In this document: positions 9,301 through 16,780 of the stretch, piece by piece
Layout: each line of letters opens with the position of its first letter
How positions within the stretch are numbered: position 1 is the stretch's first letter
Origin: CAUZFZ01 sp963579025
Lineage (GTDB): Bacteria; Planctomycetota; Planctomycetia; Planctomycetales; Planctomycetaceae
Direction of reading: 5' to 3'
Length of the DNA stretch: 64,000 nt
Assembly (NCBI GenBank): GCA_963579025.1
Contig: CAUZFZ010000020.1
Span: 26,267 to 90,266 of the forward strand
Translations under genes and position numbers: made by a program
Notes under the pieces: generated by a model
What the model was told of the DNA's origin: nothing
The model's database searches: none
What the model saw: only the letters and a program-made list of their open reading frames with translations

Positions 9301-10932
9301 CGGCGCATCGACCGGCGTCAGTTCCGGCAGCTCTTCGATCAATACAAGCTCGGTCAGCAGTGGCGTCATCTCGCGCTCGAGTTCCGGGCGTTCGACTGGT
9401 TTTGGTGGCTGTTCCCGGGGGACGTAAGCGACCCGCGCCGGATTGACTGCGTGTGTGACGTTTTGTGGCAGATCGGGTAATGGGTTGTCGATCGGCTCGC
9501 TCGGTTGTGGTTGTTGCTGAGCGATCGACTGTCGATCCACCGGCTGCATGGGAGCGGCATCCTGGACAGGCGCGAGATCCTGGACCTTTTCATACGCCTC
9601 TCGTGGATCGGGATTCTCCGTGTCGCCGGTGTCCTCAAACTCGTTCATGGCCGGGCCGGCTTCCTGCAGCTCGGTCATGATGACTTCGATGACCGTCGGC
9701 AGAGTCCACCAGGCCAGTAGTGCCATCAGACACATGTGCAGGCCGAGACTCGAAAGCATGAACCTGGCTCGATAGGCCTTTTCGCCCCACAGCCCGCGCC
9801 AGTGCATCAGCGCGCCGAAGATGGCTGCGATGACCAGCGTCAGTGCCAGCGCCGTAAGCCAGGCCGTCGTCAACCACTGTGGTACTGCAGGAATTGCCCA
9901 GCCAGTCCGGTGAAACACTTCTTGTGCTTGCGAACGATAGAGTCGGTCCACGCCGTCGCGATCGCTGGAGAAGATCAGCGTGAAGCCTTCCGCGGAGAGC
10001 GCGGGCTCAGTCTCGTGATGTTCTGAATTGATCGTCGGCCCGAGATTTTCAGGCTGGCCGGGCGAACCGGCGACGAGTCGACTGCGGTAGACGTCCAGGT
10101 TCGTGTCTTCACCCGTACGAGCCGGTCGGTCCGATGCGAAGTACAGGTAAGCGCCGTTGGGTGAAACAAACGGAGCACCTTCGTTACTGCGCGGTCGGTT
10201 CAGGGTCGCAACCGGTGCGGCCGTCTGCCATTTTTCGTCTGCGTCGCGCACGGCGCGAAACAGGTCGAACTTCGCTCGTGACAGACGGGCTCGCAGAGTG
10301 GTTTCCCACGGAGCGTTCTCTGCCTGGGCCGTCTTCACTTCGGCCTGCATCTCGTCTGTACGATTCGAGGCGAAGAACAACGTCTGACCGTCCGAGCTGA
10401 GTGCCGGGTCGTACTCGCTGGCAACCGAGTTGATTTCGGGTCCGGCGTTCTGCGGATCACTCCAGCCAGCGCCGTCTCGTGCAGCGAAGTACAGGTCGTA
10501 GCCGCCTTCGCCACCCTCACGATTTGAGTAGAACCAGATCGTCTGTTCGTCGGCACTCAAGGCCGGGCCAAGTTCATTGGCGTCTGTGTTTAGAACGTCA
10601 ATCGGCCTGGCCGACTTCCAACCGTCATCATCACGTTCGGCAACGTAAAGGTCGGACTGGCCTCCATCCTGCCGCAAAGTGAAGTACAGCGTCGCGCCCT
10701 GATTCGCCAGGCGTGGCGAGATCATCTGCGTGGACGATTCGGCTTTGGGAAGCAGAGATTCAATCTGCTGTGCCCCTGTCCAGACGACTTCGCGCGACGG
10801 CGGCGTGGACTGGCCAGTCCACTGCAGTTCGCCATCTGCTGTGACGACCCATGAGATTCGGAACTGCCACACGCCCAAGACAATGGCGCCAATGAGGACA
10901 ATCGCCGCGAACTTCCACCACTTACGCAGCAT
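6340..10932 (-). CDS. Giant PD40-propeller / Pro-rich linker / alpha-alpha toroid membrane protein
   Basis: A 1530-residue protein. The N-terminal transmembrane helix is at about 7-27. Five PD40/WD40-like TolB-type repeats at about 70-335 share the pattern LSxDGxTLxFxSNR. Two more transmembrane segments lie at about 354-377 and 390-419. From about 440 to 1190 the chain is low-complexity, rich in Pro, Gln, Thr and Ala, with recurring short motifs (for example ELAE, QRPS, TARSVD). The last roughly 330 residues form a prenyltransferase/squalene-cyclase-like alpha/alpha toroid (LDWLAKVQEEDGSWD, GGGWRYKPGEAGDTSVVGWQ). The start is supported by GGAAGGGA upstream. It follows ExbD in the same operon. 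Inferred topology puts propeller, linker and toroid in the periplasm, similar in plan to a TonB-type energised arm. No enzymatic activity can be assigned. Confidence 0.9.
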   Translation of the reverse strand: MLRKWWKFAAIVLIGAIVLGVWQFRISWVVTADGELQWTGQSTPPSREVVWTGAQQIESLLPKAESSTQMISPRLANQGATLYFTLRQDGGQSDLYVAERDDDGWKSARPIDVLNTDANELGPALSADEQTIWFYSNREGGEGGYDLYFAARDGAGWSDPQNAGPEINSVASEYDPALSSDGQTLFFASNRTDEMQAEVKTAQAENAPWETTLRARLSRAKFDLFRAVRDADEKWQTAAPVATLNRPRSNEGAPFVSPNGAYLYFASDRPARTGEDTNLDVYRSRLVAGSPGQPENLGPTINSEHHETEPALSAEGFTLIFSSDRDGVDRLYRSQAQEVFHRTGWAIPAVPQWLTTAWLTALALTLVIAAIFGALMHWRGLWGEKAYRARFMLSSLGLHMCLMALLAWWTLPTVIEVIMTELQEAGPAMNEFEDTGDTENPDPREAYEKVQDLAPVQDAAPMQPVDRQSIAQQQPQPSEPIDNPLPDLPQNVTHAVNPARVAYVPREQPPKPVERPELEREMTPLLTELVLIEELPELTPVDAPTPDQPAPQPTPVDVARQDTAPKRPDLPQRLPPTQVMKLAASVAELAEPKFEETPTVDIQATKPQPQRNPTTVQLAQADLPELPDLPNLEAAPETPTQTVAAATDLNRAAATAPNVNSPMRTESVAKLPGLTGPQPTTSNVQIASISPQAIPRTTPQTRPQFERTLPEPIDVAGLAVSEENLSPEITPTATTGMLVAVDATVARNTPVSPKAGSPQSAVLDSPAASQPASALSVAAAQQPTEIEIRTPAERIQRRGPAAPLLVEVADAALAALEATESLDGQLAMLTQTKVDVDRQSEAVQPSRLRNPLKRTTNPIPELMVTSLDATQRPSVNDLEFDIDRPVNLPVQRTRQQVAEVALAAPVEDIDLAEAAATPSTDVTTGTPTNVQVTRAEIVKVGSTSRPVLLARSNLAARSLEIELAEPTDDPLITDAPALQAQRATAQAAELAESEMDPTLTALAETDAEAGRLTSIEQTAVAVNRQQQPMKTTVDRTPMNESVKAKPQLKVTAAAAETQSSIRETEFAIDRAINESVTRTSDRSFEIAAAALAEATLADPLLATDPTMEDEASENAALTRTERPTVDGISLPAALARSSVTARSVDVVVATTGSLNDLLPDPTVPSDGLTRHALHPMTLAASQDTVELRSMFTLRKAENRRNLIDLLGGTPQSEQAVSRGLDWLAKVQEEDGSWDLKKHQGATKSNTAGTGFGLLPFLAAGHTHDKPGKYQAVVQKSIDWLLTHQQDTGDLMAKGEATGHHMYVHGIAAIALCEAFGVSGDDKLREPAQKALNFIAKAQHSGGGWRYKPGEAGDTSVVGWQMMALKSGEMAGLQVPTATYAGVDKWFRSVESKPDSGRFAYTGRGANLAMTAEGLLCLQFLGSSRNDVRMRNGADWLLKELPEQQQKRTSYYWYYATQVMYHMQGEYWETWNNQMRDMLVKTQKQSGATGGSWDPRDNWEQKGGRIMATSLKLLMLEVYYRHLPLYDQLDD

Positions 10933-11011
10933 GGCAGATTCCCTTCCCGCTGGAGTCGAACGACTTCGGGTTAATGCACGCGTGAGTCCACTTCACGGTT
11001 CCTGCGCGCAT

Positions 11012-11416
11012 TCACCGCTTCTGAATCGCCGCAATCTGGTAGTCCATATCCGCCTTGTTGCAGACGTCCATGACCTGCACAGCGAATTTCAGCATGCTTT
11101 CGCCGTCACCGCGGATCAGACACGTCTGCTGAGGGTTGTTCTCACGCGCTTCCATCAGAATGGTCTGTAGCTGGCCGAGGTTGTATTCCTCACGCACGAC
11201 TTTGAATGTTCCGTCCTTCGTCACGTTGACAATGAGCTGCGCCGTCATGGACAACGGCTGCGCCTGCGCGACCTCGGGCAGATTCACATCGAGCTCGCGT
11301 TCTTCCGCGGCATACTCGGTTGCGACCAGGAAGAAGATCAACAGCAGAAACACGACGTCAATAACGGGCGTCAGATTCGGGCCGTCCGCTTCCTGGGAGT
11401 CGTCTGGAAGTTTCAT
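11012..11416 (-). CDS. exbD: ExbD/TolR-family biopolymer transport protein
   Basis: A 134-residue inner-membrane protein with one N-terminal helix. The segment NLTPVIDVVFLLLIFFLV carries the conserved membrane Asp (D20) that takes part in proton translocation in ExbD/TolR. It is followed by VNLPEV and a periplasmic domain of normal length. The start follows AAAGGAAA. It lies between the ExbB gene (68 nt upstream) and the giant gene (79 nt downstream). Its neighbours suggest that it energises the giant protein rather than a classical TonB or TolA; this is inferred from gene order only. Confidence 0.93.
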   Translation of the reverse strand: MKLPDDSQEADGPNLTPVIDVVFLLLIFFLVATEYAAEERELDVNLPEVAQAQPLSMTAQLIVNVTKDGTFKVVREEYNLGQLQTILMEARENNPQQTCLIRGDGESMLKFAVQVMDVCNKADMDYQIAAIQKR

Positions 11417-11483
11417 CAGAAGTTTCCTTTAGCGAGCCGCTTAGTTGCTCATCGATTTCGCCAGGGCAGCATGCTTTCCAACG

Positions 11484-12350
11484 TCAGGCAGGGACGGGTT
11501 CTTCTACTGGCGCTGGAGCCGGCTTTGATTCAGTCACGGCCGCCCCACTGCCGTTGCTCGGGGCCGAGGCCACCGTTTCTCCGGCTTTCGTGATGAAGGG
11601 GATCGCCGGCATCAGGTGCCGATCAATGCCGCGGAACTGCTTTTCAACCTTGCTGTTGAAAAACGCCGAAAGCATCAGCGTGGGAATCGCGATTGACAGG
11701 CCACCGGCCGTTGTCAGCAGAGCCATATAAATGCCCTGGGCCATCAGCTCGCCTTTGCCAAGTCCTTGGGTACTGGCCGTGCGGAAGGCGATGATCATGC
11801 CCAGCACAGTGCCCAGCAGCCCAACCAGCGGCGCAATGTTCCCGATGACGTTGAGCGGTCGGATGCGGCCGCGGATTTCGGACATTTCGCGGACTGCGGC
11901 GTCTTCCATCGCTTTTTCCACTTCGACCAGCGGACGACCGACGCGCAACAACCCTGCTTCGAGGATTGCGGGCATCGGGCCTGTCGATTCGGCACACAGG
12001 GGTTTCAGAACTTCCGGCGAGGGTTCGCCAGCCAATAGTGGCTTGAGCTTTCGGCAGAACGGCGCGGGAATGATGTTGCTGTTCCGCAAAGAAAAGGCAC
12101 GTTCGATCGAGATCGTCGCGCCGACGAACGAGAACAACGCGAGAACGACCATGAAGCTGATGCCTGTAACACCACTCTCCAGAATCAGTTTCATCAGCGA
12201 TTCCGGTTCAGCTTCGGCGGCTTCAAGCACAGGCACCTGCGCGAGGGCCGGATCGATCGGGGCACCACCTTCCTGCGCCACTGCCAGAGCCGCCCCAACA
12301 AACATCATCAACAGGACAGTCATCAGCAGGACCCGCGTCAATTGAGCCAT
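11484..12350 (-). CDS. exbB: MotA/TolQ/ExbB proton channel family protein
   Basis: A 288-residue protein. A signal-like hydrophobic segment (residues 1-25) precedes the usual three-helix channel: the first channel helix at about 52-75 and the GNIAPLVGLLGTVLGMI signature with the two following helices at about 160-225. The C-terminus is short and Ala/Pro-rich. The extra N-terminal hydrophobic segment is common in ExbB-like proteins of bacteria that carry several paralogous systems. AGGAG lies upstream of the ATG. It forms the proton-driven motor with the adjacent ExbD. Confidence 0.93.
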   Translation of the reverse strand: MAQLTRVLLMTVLLMMFVGAALAVAQEGGAPIDPALAQVPVLEAAEAEPESLMKLILESGVTGISFMVVLALFSFVGATISIERAFSLRNSNIIPAPFCRKLKPLLAGEPSPEVLKPLCAESTGPMPAILEAGLLRVGRPLVEVEKAMEDAAVREMSEIRGRIRPLNVIGNIAPLVGLLGTVLGMIIAFRTASTQGLGKGELMAQGIYMALLTTAGGLSIAIPTLMLSAFFNSKVEKQFRGIDRHLMPAIPFITKAGETVASAPSNGSGAAVTESKPAPAPVEEPVPA

Positions 12351-12403
12351 CAGTTGGTATCTCCTGGTTCAGTTCAGATCAGTGCGGCCCGGCCGCAAGC
12401 AAT

Positions 12404-12458
12404 CAGGTTGGGACTCTGTCCCGACAATGTCGACTGGTCGGGACAGAGTCCCAACCTG
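12404..12458. repeat. Perfect 22-bp inverted repeat
   Basis: Arms 12404-12425 and 12437-12458 are exact reverse complements with an 11-nt loop; their core is GGGACTCTGTCCCGAC. It lies between the TPR gene and exbB. There is no T run on either side, so it looks like a mobile palindromic repeat rather than a classical terminator, though it could attenuate transcription into exbB. Confidence 0.8.
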
Positions 12459-12462
12459 CGAG

Positions 12463-15400
12463 TTACTTCAGCGACGCCAGTAGCGCCGTGGCGTCCTTCG
12501 CGCGTGCGTGTGTCGGATGCTCTTTCACAAGCTGCGCCAATGTTTCGCGAGCCTGGTCCTTTTCATCCAGTTCGACGAAGCATCGCCCCAGTTCGAACAG
12601 GCTGAGCGCCTGCCACTCCTTGAATGAATAGCCCTCGACCACTTCGACGAAGTGGACGACGGCATCGCCGTACTTTTTCTGAGCGAACTTGCATTCACCC
12701 ATCATGAAGCAGGCCTTGGCGGCGGTTTCTGTATTTCGACCTTTCGGAATCGTGGCGAGGACCACCAGAGCCGGATCGAGCTGGTTCTGATTCTGGAGAG
12801 CCCAGGCATGGCCGTATCGGGCTTCGTCAACCTGTTCGAATTTCGGGAACTGCTTGATCAGCGTGTCGTAGAACGTGCCACTAACTGGCCAGTTCTTCAA
12901 CGCGGCAGCACTGTCGCCACTGCGATACAGAGCGCGAGCGACGTATCGCTCCGATTTCAGATCGATCACACGCTTGTAGTGCGGCATCGCTTTCGTGAAG
13001 TCGCCAGCTTTGTGATAGCACTCACCAGCAAGGAACGATGCATCGGCAATCAGCGTGCCCTTGGCGAACTTTGTGACATGCGCCTGCAGTGCTGTTGCGG
13101 CAGGAACCCATTTCTCCTGTTCGTACAGAGCCCAGCCGAGTTTGTAGGAAAGTCGCTCGCCCAACTCCGGCTCTTTTGCGATCTTCAAGCCAGCGGCAAA
13201 TGCGGCTTCAGCCTTGTCGGGTTCCTCTTTGCCTTCGTGGTATTCACCAACGCGGAACCACGCCTCAGGCGCCAGTGGACTGTCGGCCTTCGTGGTGGCC
13301 AGTTTCGTGAATGCTGCCGCCGCATCATCCGGTTTCTTCAGCACCTGATGAGCAAAGGCCAGTTCGTAGAGTGCCTGATCGATTTGCTCGTAGGCGGCGT
13401 TTTCCGCAATCAGTTTGTTGAGTGTGACGACTCCCGCTGCGTGCTGCTCTGCTCCGATCTGACTCAGCGCCAATGCGAAGAGTGCATCAGCAATGTTCGC
13501 TGCTTTGGCGTTGGCAGTCACATAGGTCGTCAGGTCCTTGACGGCTTCGGCGAACTTGTCCGTCCGCTGGTGACTCAGTCCTCTTAGATAAAGTGCACCC
13601 GGTGCGGTTTCTGCCGTCGCGTACTTCGTCAGCAGAGCGCTGGCTTCCGCGACAGCCAGGACGTAATCGGGCTTTTCAAATGCAGCTGATGCGATTCCAT
13701 ACTGGGCCGCCGATGCGAGCATCTCTTCCGGATTCAGTTTCAGAGACTCACGATACGCCAGGATCGCAGGGTCGTACTGTTTTGCCGCGGTTGCGATGTC
13801 ACCAAGATGGAAGTGTCCGCGTGCTTTCAACGTACTTTCAGGAAACGTCGTGACCAGCTTCTGCAACTCGACCTTTGCCGGGGCGGTTTGCTCCTGGGCC
13901 AGCAGGCTGACGGCCAGGGCATAGACCACTTCGTCGGCACGTGCCCACTTCGGGTTGCTTTGCACAGACGTCTGAAACGACTTCGTCGCTTCCGGATGCC
14001 GCTTCTGGTCGGAATGACTGCGACCGATCAGCAGCCAGGCTTCCGCCTTCTGGTCTGGTTCGGTCAATGCCGCGACGGACTGAGTCAGCCACGCGACCGA
14101 TTCATCGAATTTCGCCAGGGTGTAAAGACAGTAGCCCGTACGCAGACGTGCCTGCGGGACGTAGGTGCTGTCGGCATGCTCGGTGATCAGACGCCGGTAA
14201 CTGGCGTCCGCTTTGGCATAATCCGGTGTTTCGCCCAGCAGATAGCTTTCGCCCGCCAGGAACAGGACGTCCGGGCGCGTGGCGTGTTTGGCGAACGCTG
14301 CGTTGGCGAGAAACTTCTCACCGTGCACGATGGCAGCCTTGTAGTCCACCACGTTGTGGGCGGCGAAGCAGGCACGATACTGAGCTCCAGGAGCAAGTTC
14401 ATGTTGCGGGAACTTTGCGGCGAAGGCCGAGTACAGTGTCGGTGTTGTGCCTCGCTGTTCAGGAATCTCGAAGATCGCATCGATCCGAGCCAGTTCGATC
14501 TGTGGCAGAAACGGGCTGGTCGCGTAATTGCTGGCCGACTGAGTCAGCAACGTCACGGCCTCTTGCGGCTTTTTCAGGCTGATCAACGATCGGCCCAGCC
14601 AGTAGGACGCCTCGGGGGCTTCCGGCAGTGTCTTATCTGCCGTGACGGGCTGCAGCGCCGTCGAGGCCTTTGCGAAATCCTTGACTCGGAACCAGCACTT
14701 GCCAGCGGCAAGTCTGGCCGGCGCCACGTACTGACTCTCTTTGAACTTCGTGGGCAACGACTCGTAGATCGCGGCCGCTTCCGGCAGCTTCTCCTGCTCG
14801 AACAGACATTGAGCCTGCTGGAGCAGGGCATAGTCTGCGAACGCGAATTCCGGAATCGCCGCGGCCGTCGTGAACTCCTTCTGCGCTTCCGGGAACTTCT
14901 TCTGATCGAACAGAGTCACTCCCAGACGCAGCCGGCATTCGGCCATCTGAGGTCCCGTGGGGAATTGCTTCAGGTACTCCGCGTAAGCAGTCGCGGCTTC
15001 CGCCGGTTTTTCCAGATCCTGCAGGCATGTGCCGAGCGCATAGAAAACCCCGGGTAGGAGTGGCGACTTGGCGAACTTCTGCACGACCGATTGATACACC
15101 GGAACGGCCGCGGCTTTATCCCCGGCGAGGTACAGCGATTCCGCCTGATAATACAGTGCCGATGGCACGTACTGACTCTGCGCGTACGTCGCAGAGACTT
15201 TGCCGAACTCAGTGGCGGCTAACTTGTAGTTAGCGGGTGTTGGCGCCACTTCGGCCATCTTGAACACAACCAGCGACAGGTTGAACTGCGCCCCATCGCG
15301 GCTCGGGAACTTGGGGAACTTTGCCAGTACGACGCGATACGCCGCCGCCGCTTCGGGCAGCTTGCCTGCCTGGAACTTACACACACCCAGGTGGTAGTTC

Positions 15401-15642
15401 GCGTTCGGCTGCAGCCGGTGAGTCGCGTTCACCTTGATGAAGTTCTGCCAGCGCGTCGCGGCCTGCTCGTAGAGCTTCTTCTTCTGCAATCCGTAAGCAA
15501 CTCGATAGTCGCGAACGGCGGCAGCCTCCTTTTCGTCAGCGTCCTGGGCGCTCACTGTCTGACCCGGCAGAGTCAGCAAACTCAGGAGCAAGGCGAGGGT
15601 GGTCAGTGCAACAGCGGAACGAGTCAGTCGAAATCGCGGCAC
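12463..15642 (-). CDS. Secreted tetratricopeptide-repeat protein, ExbB/ExbD-linked
   Basis: A 1059-residue periplasmic protein with an N-terminal signal peptide (cleavage near QTVSAQDAD, about residue 33). The rest is almost wholly helical TPR units, with repeated patterns of the kind YxLGxCxFxxGKLPEAAAAYRxVLAKFPKF from about residue 45 to the end, resembling BamD/YbgF-type TPRs. The start is a GTG preceded by GGGAGATGG; no in-frame ATG lies nearby. It is the first gene of the operon that continues into exbB, exbD and the giant protein. It probably acts as a scaffold or cargo-binding partner of that machine (inference). Confidence 0.9.
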   Translation of the reverse strand: MPRFRLTRSAVALTTLALLLSLLTLPGQTVSAQDADEKEAAAVRDYRVAYGLQKKKLYEQAATRWQNFIKVNATHRLQPNANYHLGVCKFQAGKLPEAAAAYRVVLAKFPKFPSRDGAQFNLSLVVFKMAEVAPTPANYKLAATEFGKVSATYAQSQYVPSALYYQAESLYLAGDKAAAVPVYQSVVQKFAKSPLLPGVFYALGTCLQDLEKPAEAATAYAEYLKQFPTGPQMAECRLRLGVTLFDQKKFPEAQKEFTTAAAIPEFAFADYALLQQAQCLFEQEKLPEAAAIYESLPTKFKESQYVAPARLAAGKCWFRVKDFAKASTALQPVTADKTLPEAPEASYWLGRSLISLKKPQEAVTLLTQSASNYATSPFLPQIELARIDAIFEIPEQRGTTPTLYSAFAAKFPQHELAPGAQYRACFAAHNVVDYKAAIVHGEKFLANAAFAKHATRPDVLFLAGESYLLGETPDYAKADASYRRLITEHADSTYVPQARLRTGYCLYTLAKFDESVAWLTQSVAALTEPDQKAEAWLLIGRSHSDQKRHPEATKSFQTSVQSNPKWARADEVVYALAVSLLAQEQTAPAKVELQKLVTTFPESTLKARGHFHLGDIATAAKQYDPAILAYRESLKLNPEEMLASAAQYGIASAAFEKPDYVLAVAEASALLTKYATAETAPGALYLRGLSHQRTDKFAEAVKDLTTYVTANAKAANIADALFALALSQIGAEQHAAGVVTLNKLIAENAAYEQIDQALYELAFAHQVLKKPDDAAAAFTKLATTKADSPLAPEAWFRVGEYHEGKEEPDKAEAAFAAGLKIAKEPELGERLSYKLGWALYEQEKWVPAATALQAHVTKFAKGTLIADASFLAGECYHKAGDFTKAMPHYKRVIDLKSERYVARALYRSGDSAAALKNWPVSGTFYDTLIKQFPKFEQVDEARYGHAWALQNQNQLDPALVVLATIPKGRNTETAAKACFMMGECKFAQKKYGDAVVHFVEVVEGYSFKEWQALSLFELGRCFVELDEKDQARETLAQLVKEHPTHARAKDATALLASLK

Positions 15643-15772
15643 GGTCCATCTCCCAATCGATCAAGTCCATCGAAACGGCGAACTCAAGTGAGCCTCGCCG
15701 CGACGCATCAACGCTCACTGATGCTATCACGCGAGTTGAGTCTGTAAACCCTGGTCACCGGCGAGCGTCGGC

Positions 15773-16510
15773 TTACGACTCGCCACGCAACCGCTTGCCG
15801 AGGTCCGCGACCTGTGCCTGACAGGCGACGCGTGCTTCGGTGTAGTCCTTCGCGTTCAGGTTCTGGCCCTGGCAGTAATCGAGAATGATTTTCTCGGCGG
15901 CCATCAGCTCCTTGCAGGCGTCGGGAACTTCCGCAGCGATCTCGTGCGGGATCGTCGTGATCCCGTTGGCATCGCCGTGAATCAGGTCGCCCGGATAGAT
16001 GGTGATCCCGCCAACAGTCACCGGAACGCCGATCTGCAGCGTGTGGCAGTAACCGTGAGCGCAGATGGTTCCGTTCGTGAATGCCGGAAAGCCGATCGCC
16101 TGCACTTCCTTCAGATCACGTCCCGTGCCGGAGGTCACAATGCCTTTGGCTCCAAACGTCTTGTAGGTCGTACACATGACCTCACCAAATGTCGCCGAGG
16201 CGCAGGGCACATCGAGGTCCTGATAAACGACAACCGGCGGACCCGGAAGCTCGGCGAAAGCATCGACCTGCTGGCCGAGTCCTGCGTAGACGTCGCCACT
16301 CCGAGGCGGAGCGTCGCTGCGAAACGTCGAAGTCAGAGCGTAGCCAACCATCGAGGGCATTTCGGGGAAGCAGCACTTGATGCTGGAGTCCATATAGCCC
16401 GTGTTGCGCGGGCGAACGTTCCACAGCTCGACCACGTTACACACGGTGGGTGTGTCACAGGCCTCAAGCTGGGCGAAGATATCGGCGGAAACTCCCTGGA
16501 TGTCGGTCAT
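15773..16510 (-). CDS. RraA family protein (second paralogue)
   Basis: A 245-residue RraA-fold protein. It keeps the family core (GVPVTVGGITIYPGDLIHGDANGI is the usual C-terminal block), but the metal/substrate motif reads SGTGRD in place of DGxxRD, so the first Asp is lost while Arg and Asp remain. It differs from the paralogue at 4926-5651 and probably has a different substrate. AAGGA precedes the ATG. The gene lies 270 nt downstream of pyrG on the same strand. The function is unassigned beyond the family. Confidence 0.87.
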   Translation of the reverse strand: MTDIQGVSADIFAQLEACDTPTVCNVVELWNVRPRNTGYMDSSIKCCFPEMPSMVGYALTSTFRSDAPPRSGDVYAGLGQQVDAFAELPGPPVVVYQDLDVPCASATFGEVMCTTYKTFGAKGIVTSGTGRDLKEVQAIGFPAFTNGTICAHGYCHTLQIGVPVTVGGITIYPGDLIHGDANGITTIPHEIAAEVPDACKELMAAEKIILDYCQGQNLNAKDYTEARVACQAQVADLGKRLRGES

Positions 16511-16780
16511 GGTGTGAATCCTTGCGGGTTGGCACTGGGTCGGACTTGAACCGACCGCGGAGGCGGGGTGGGGCGGAAAACCGCCGATGATAACGGGGTA
16601 GGCCGAACAGGCCAGGCTCCGCGGGAGTCAACGGAGCAAACGGCGGATCGAACGATGATGTGTCAACGGGCCGATCATCACGCCGTGCTGGACACCGGCC
16701 AGACTCTTACGTCGAGCAATTTTCCGCCCCGCTGGGCTCACTCCAGATCCACGCAAGGAGTGCGTGATCAAACGCCGGCC

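Noticed and set aside
13807..15057. Plus-strand frame of 416 codons opposite the TPR gene
   Set aside because: Antisense to TPR repeats; the translation is Arg/Leu-rich with no motif.
16539..16555. tRNA T-arm-like hairpin on the minus strand (GTCGG-TTCAAGT-CCGAC) followed by CCAGTGCCA
   Set aside because: No matching acceptor 5' strand, D-arm or anticodon arm occurs upstream within tRNA distance; treated as a chance hairpin or a tRNA scrap.
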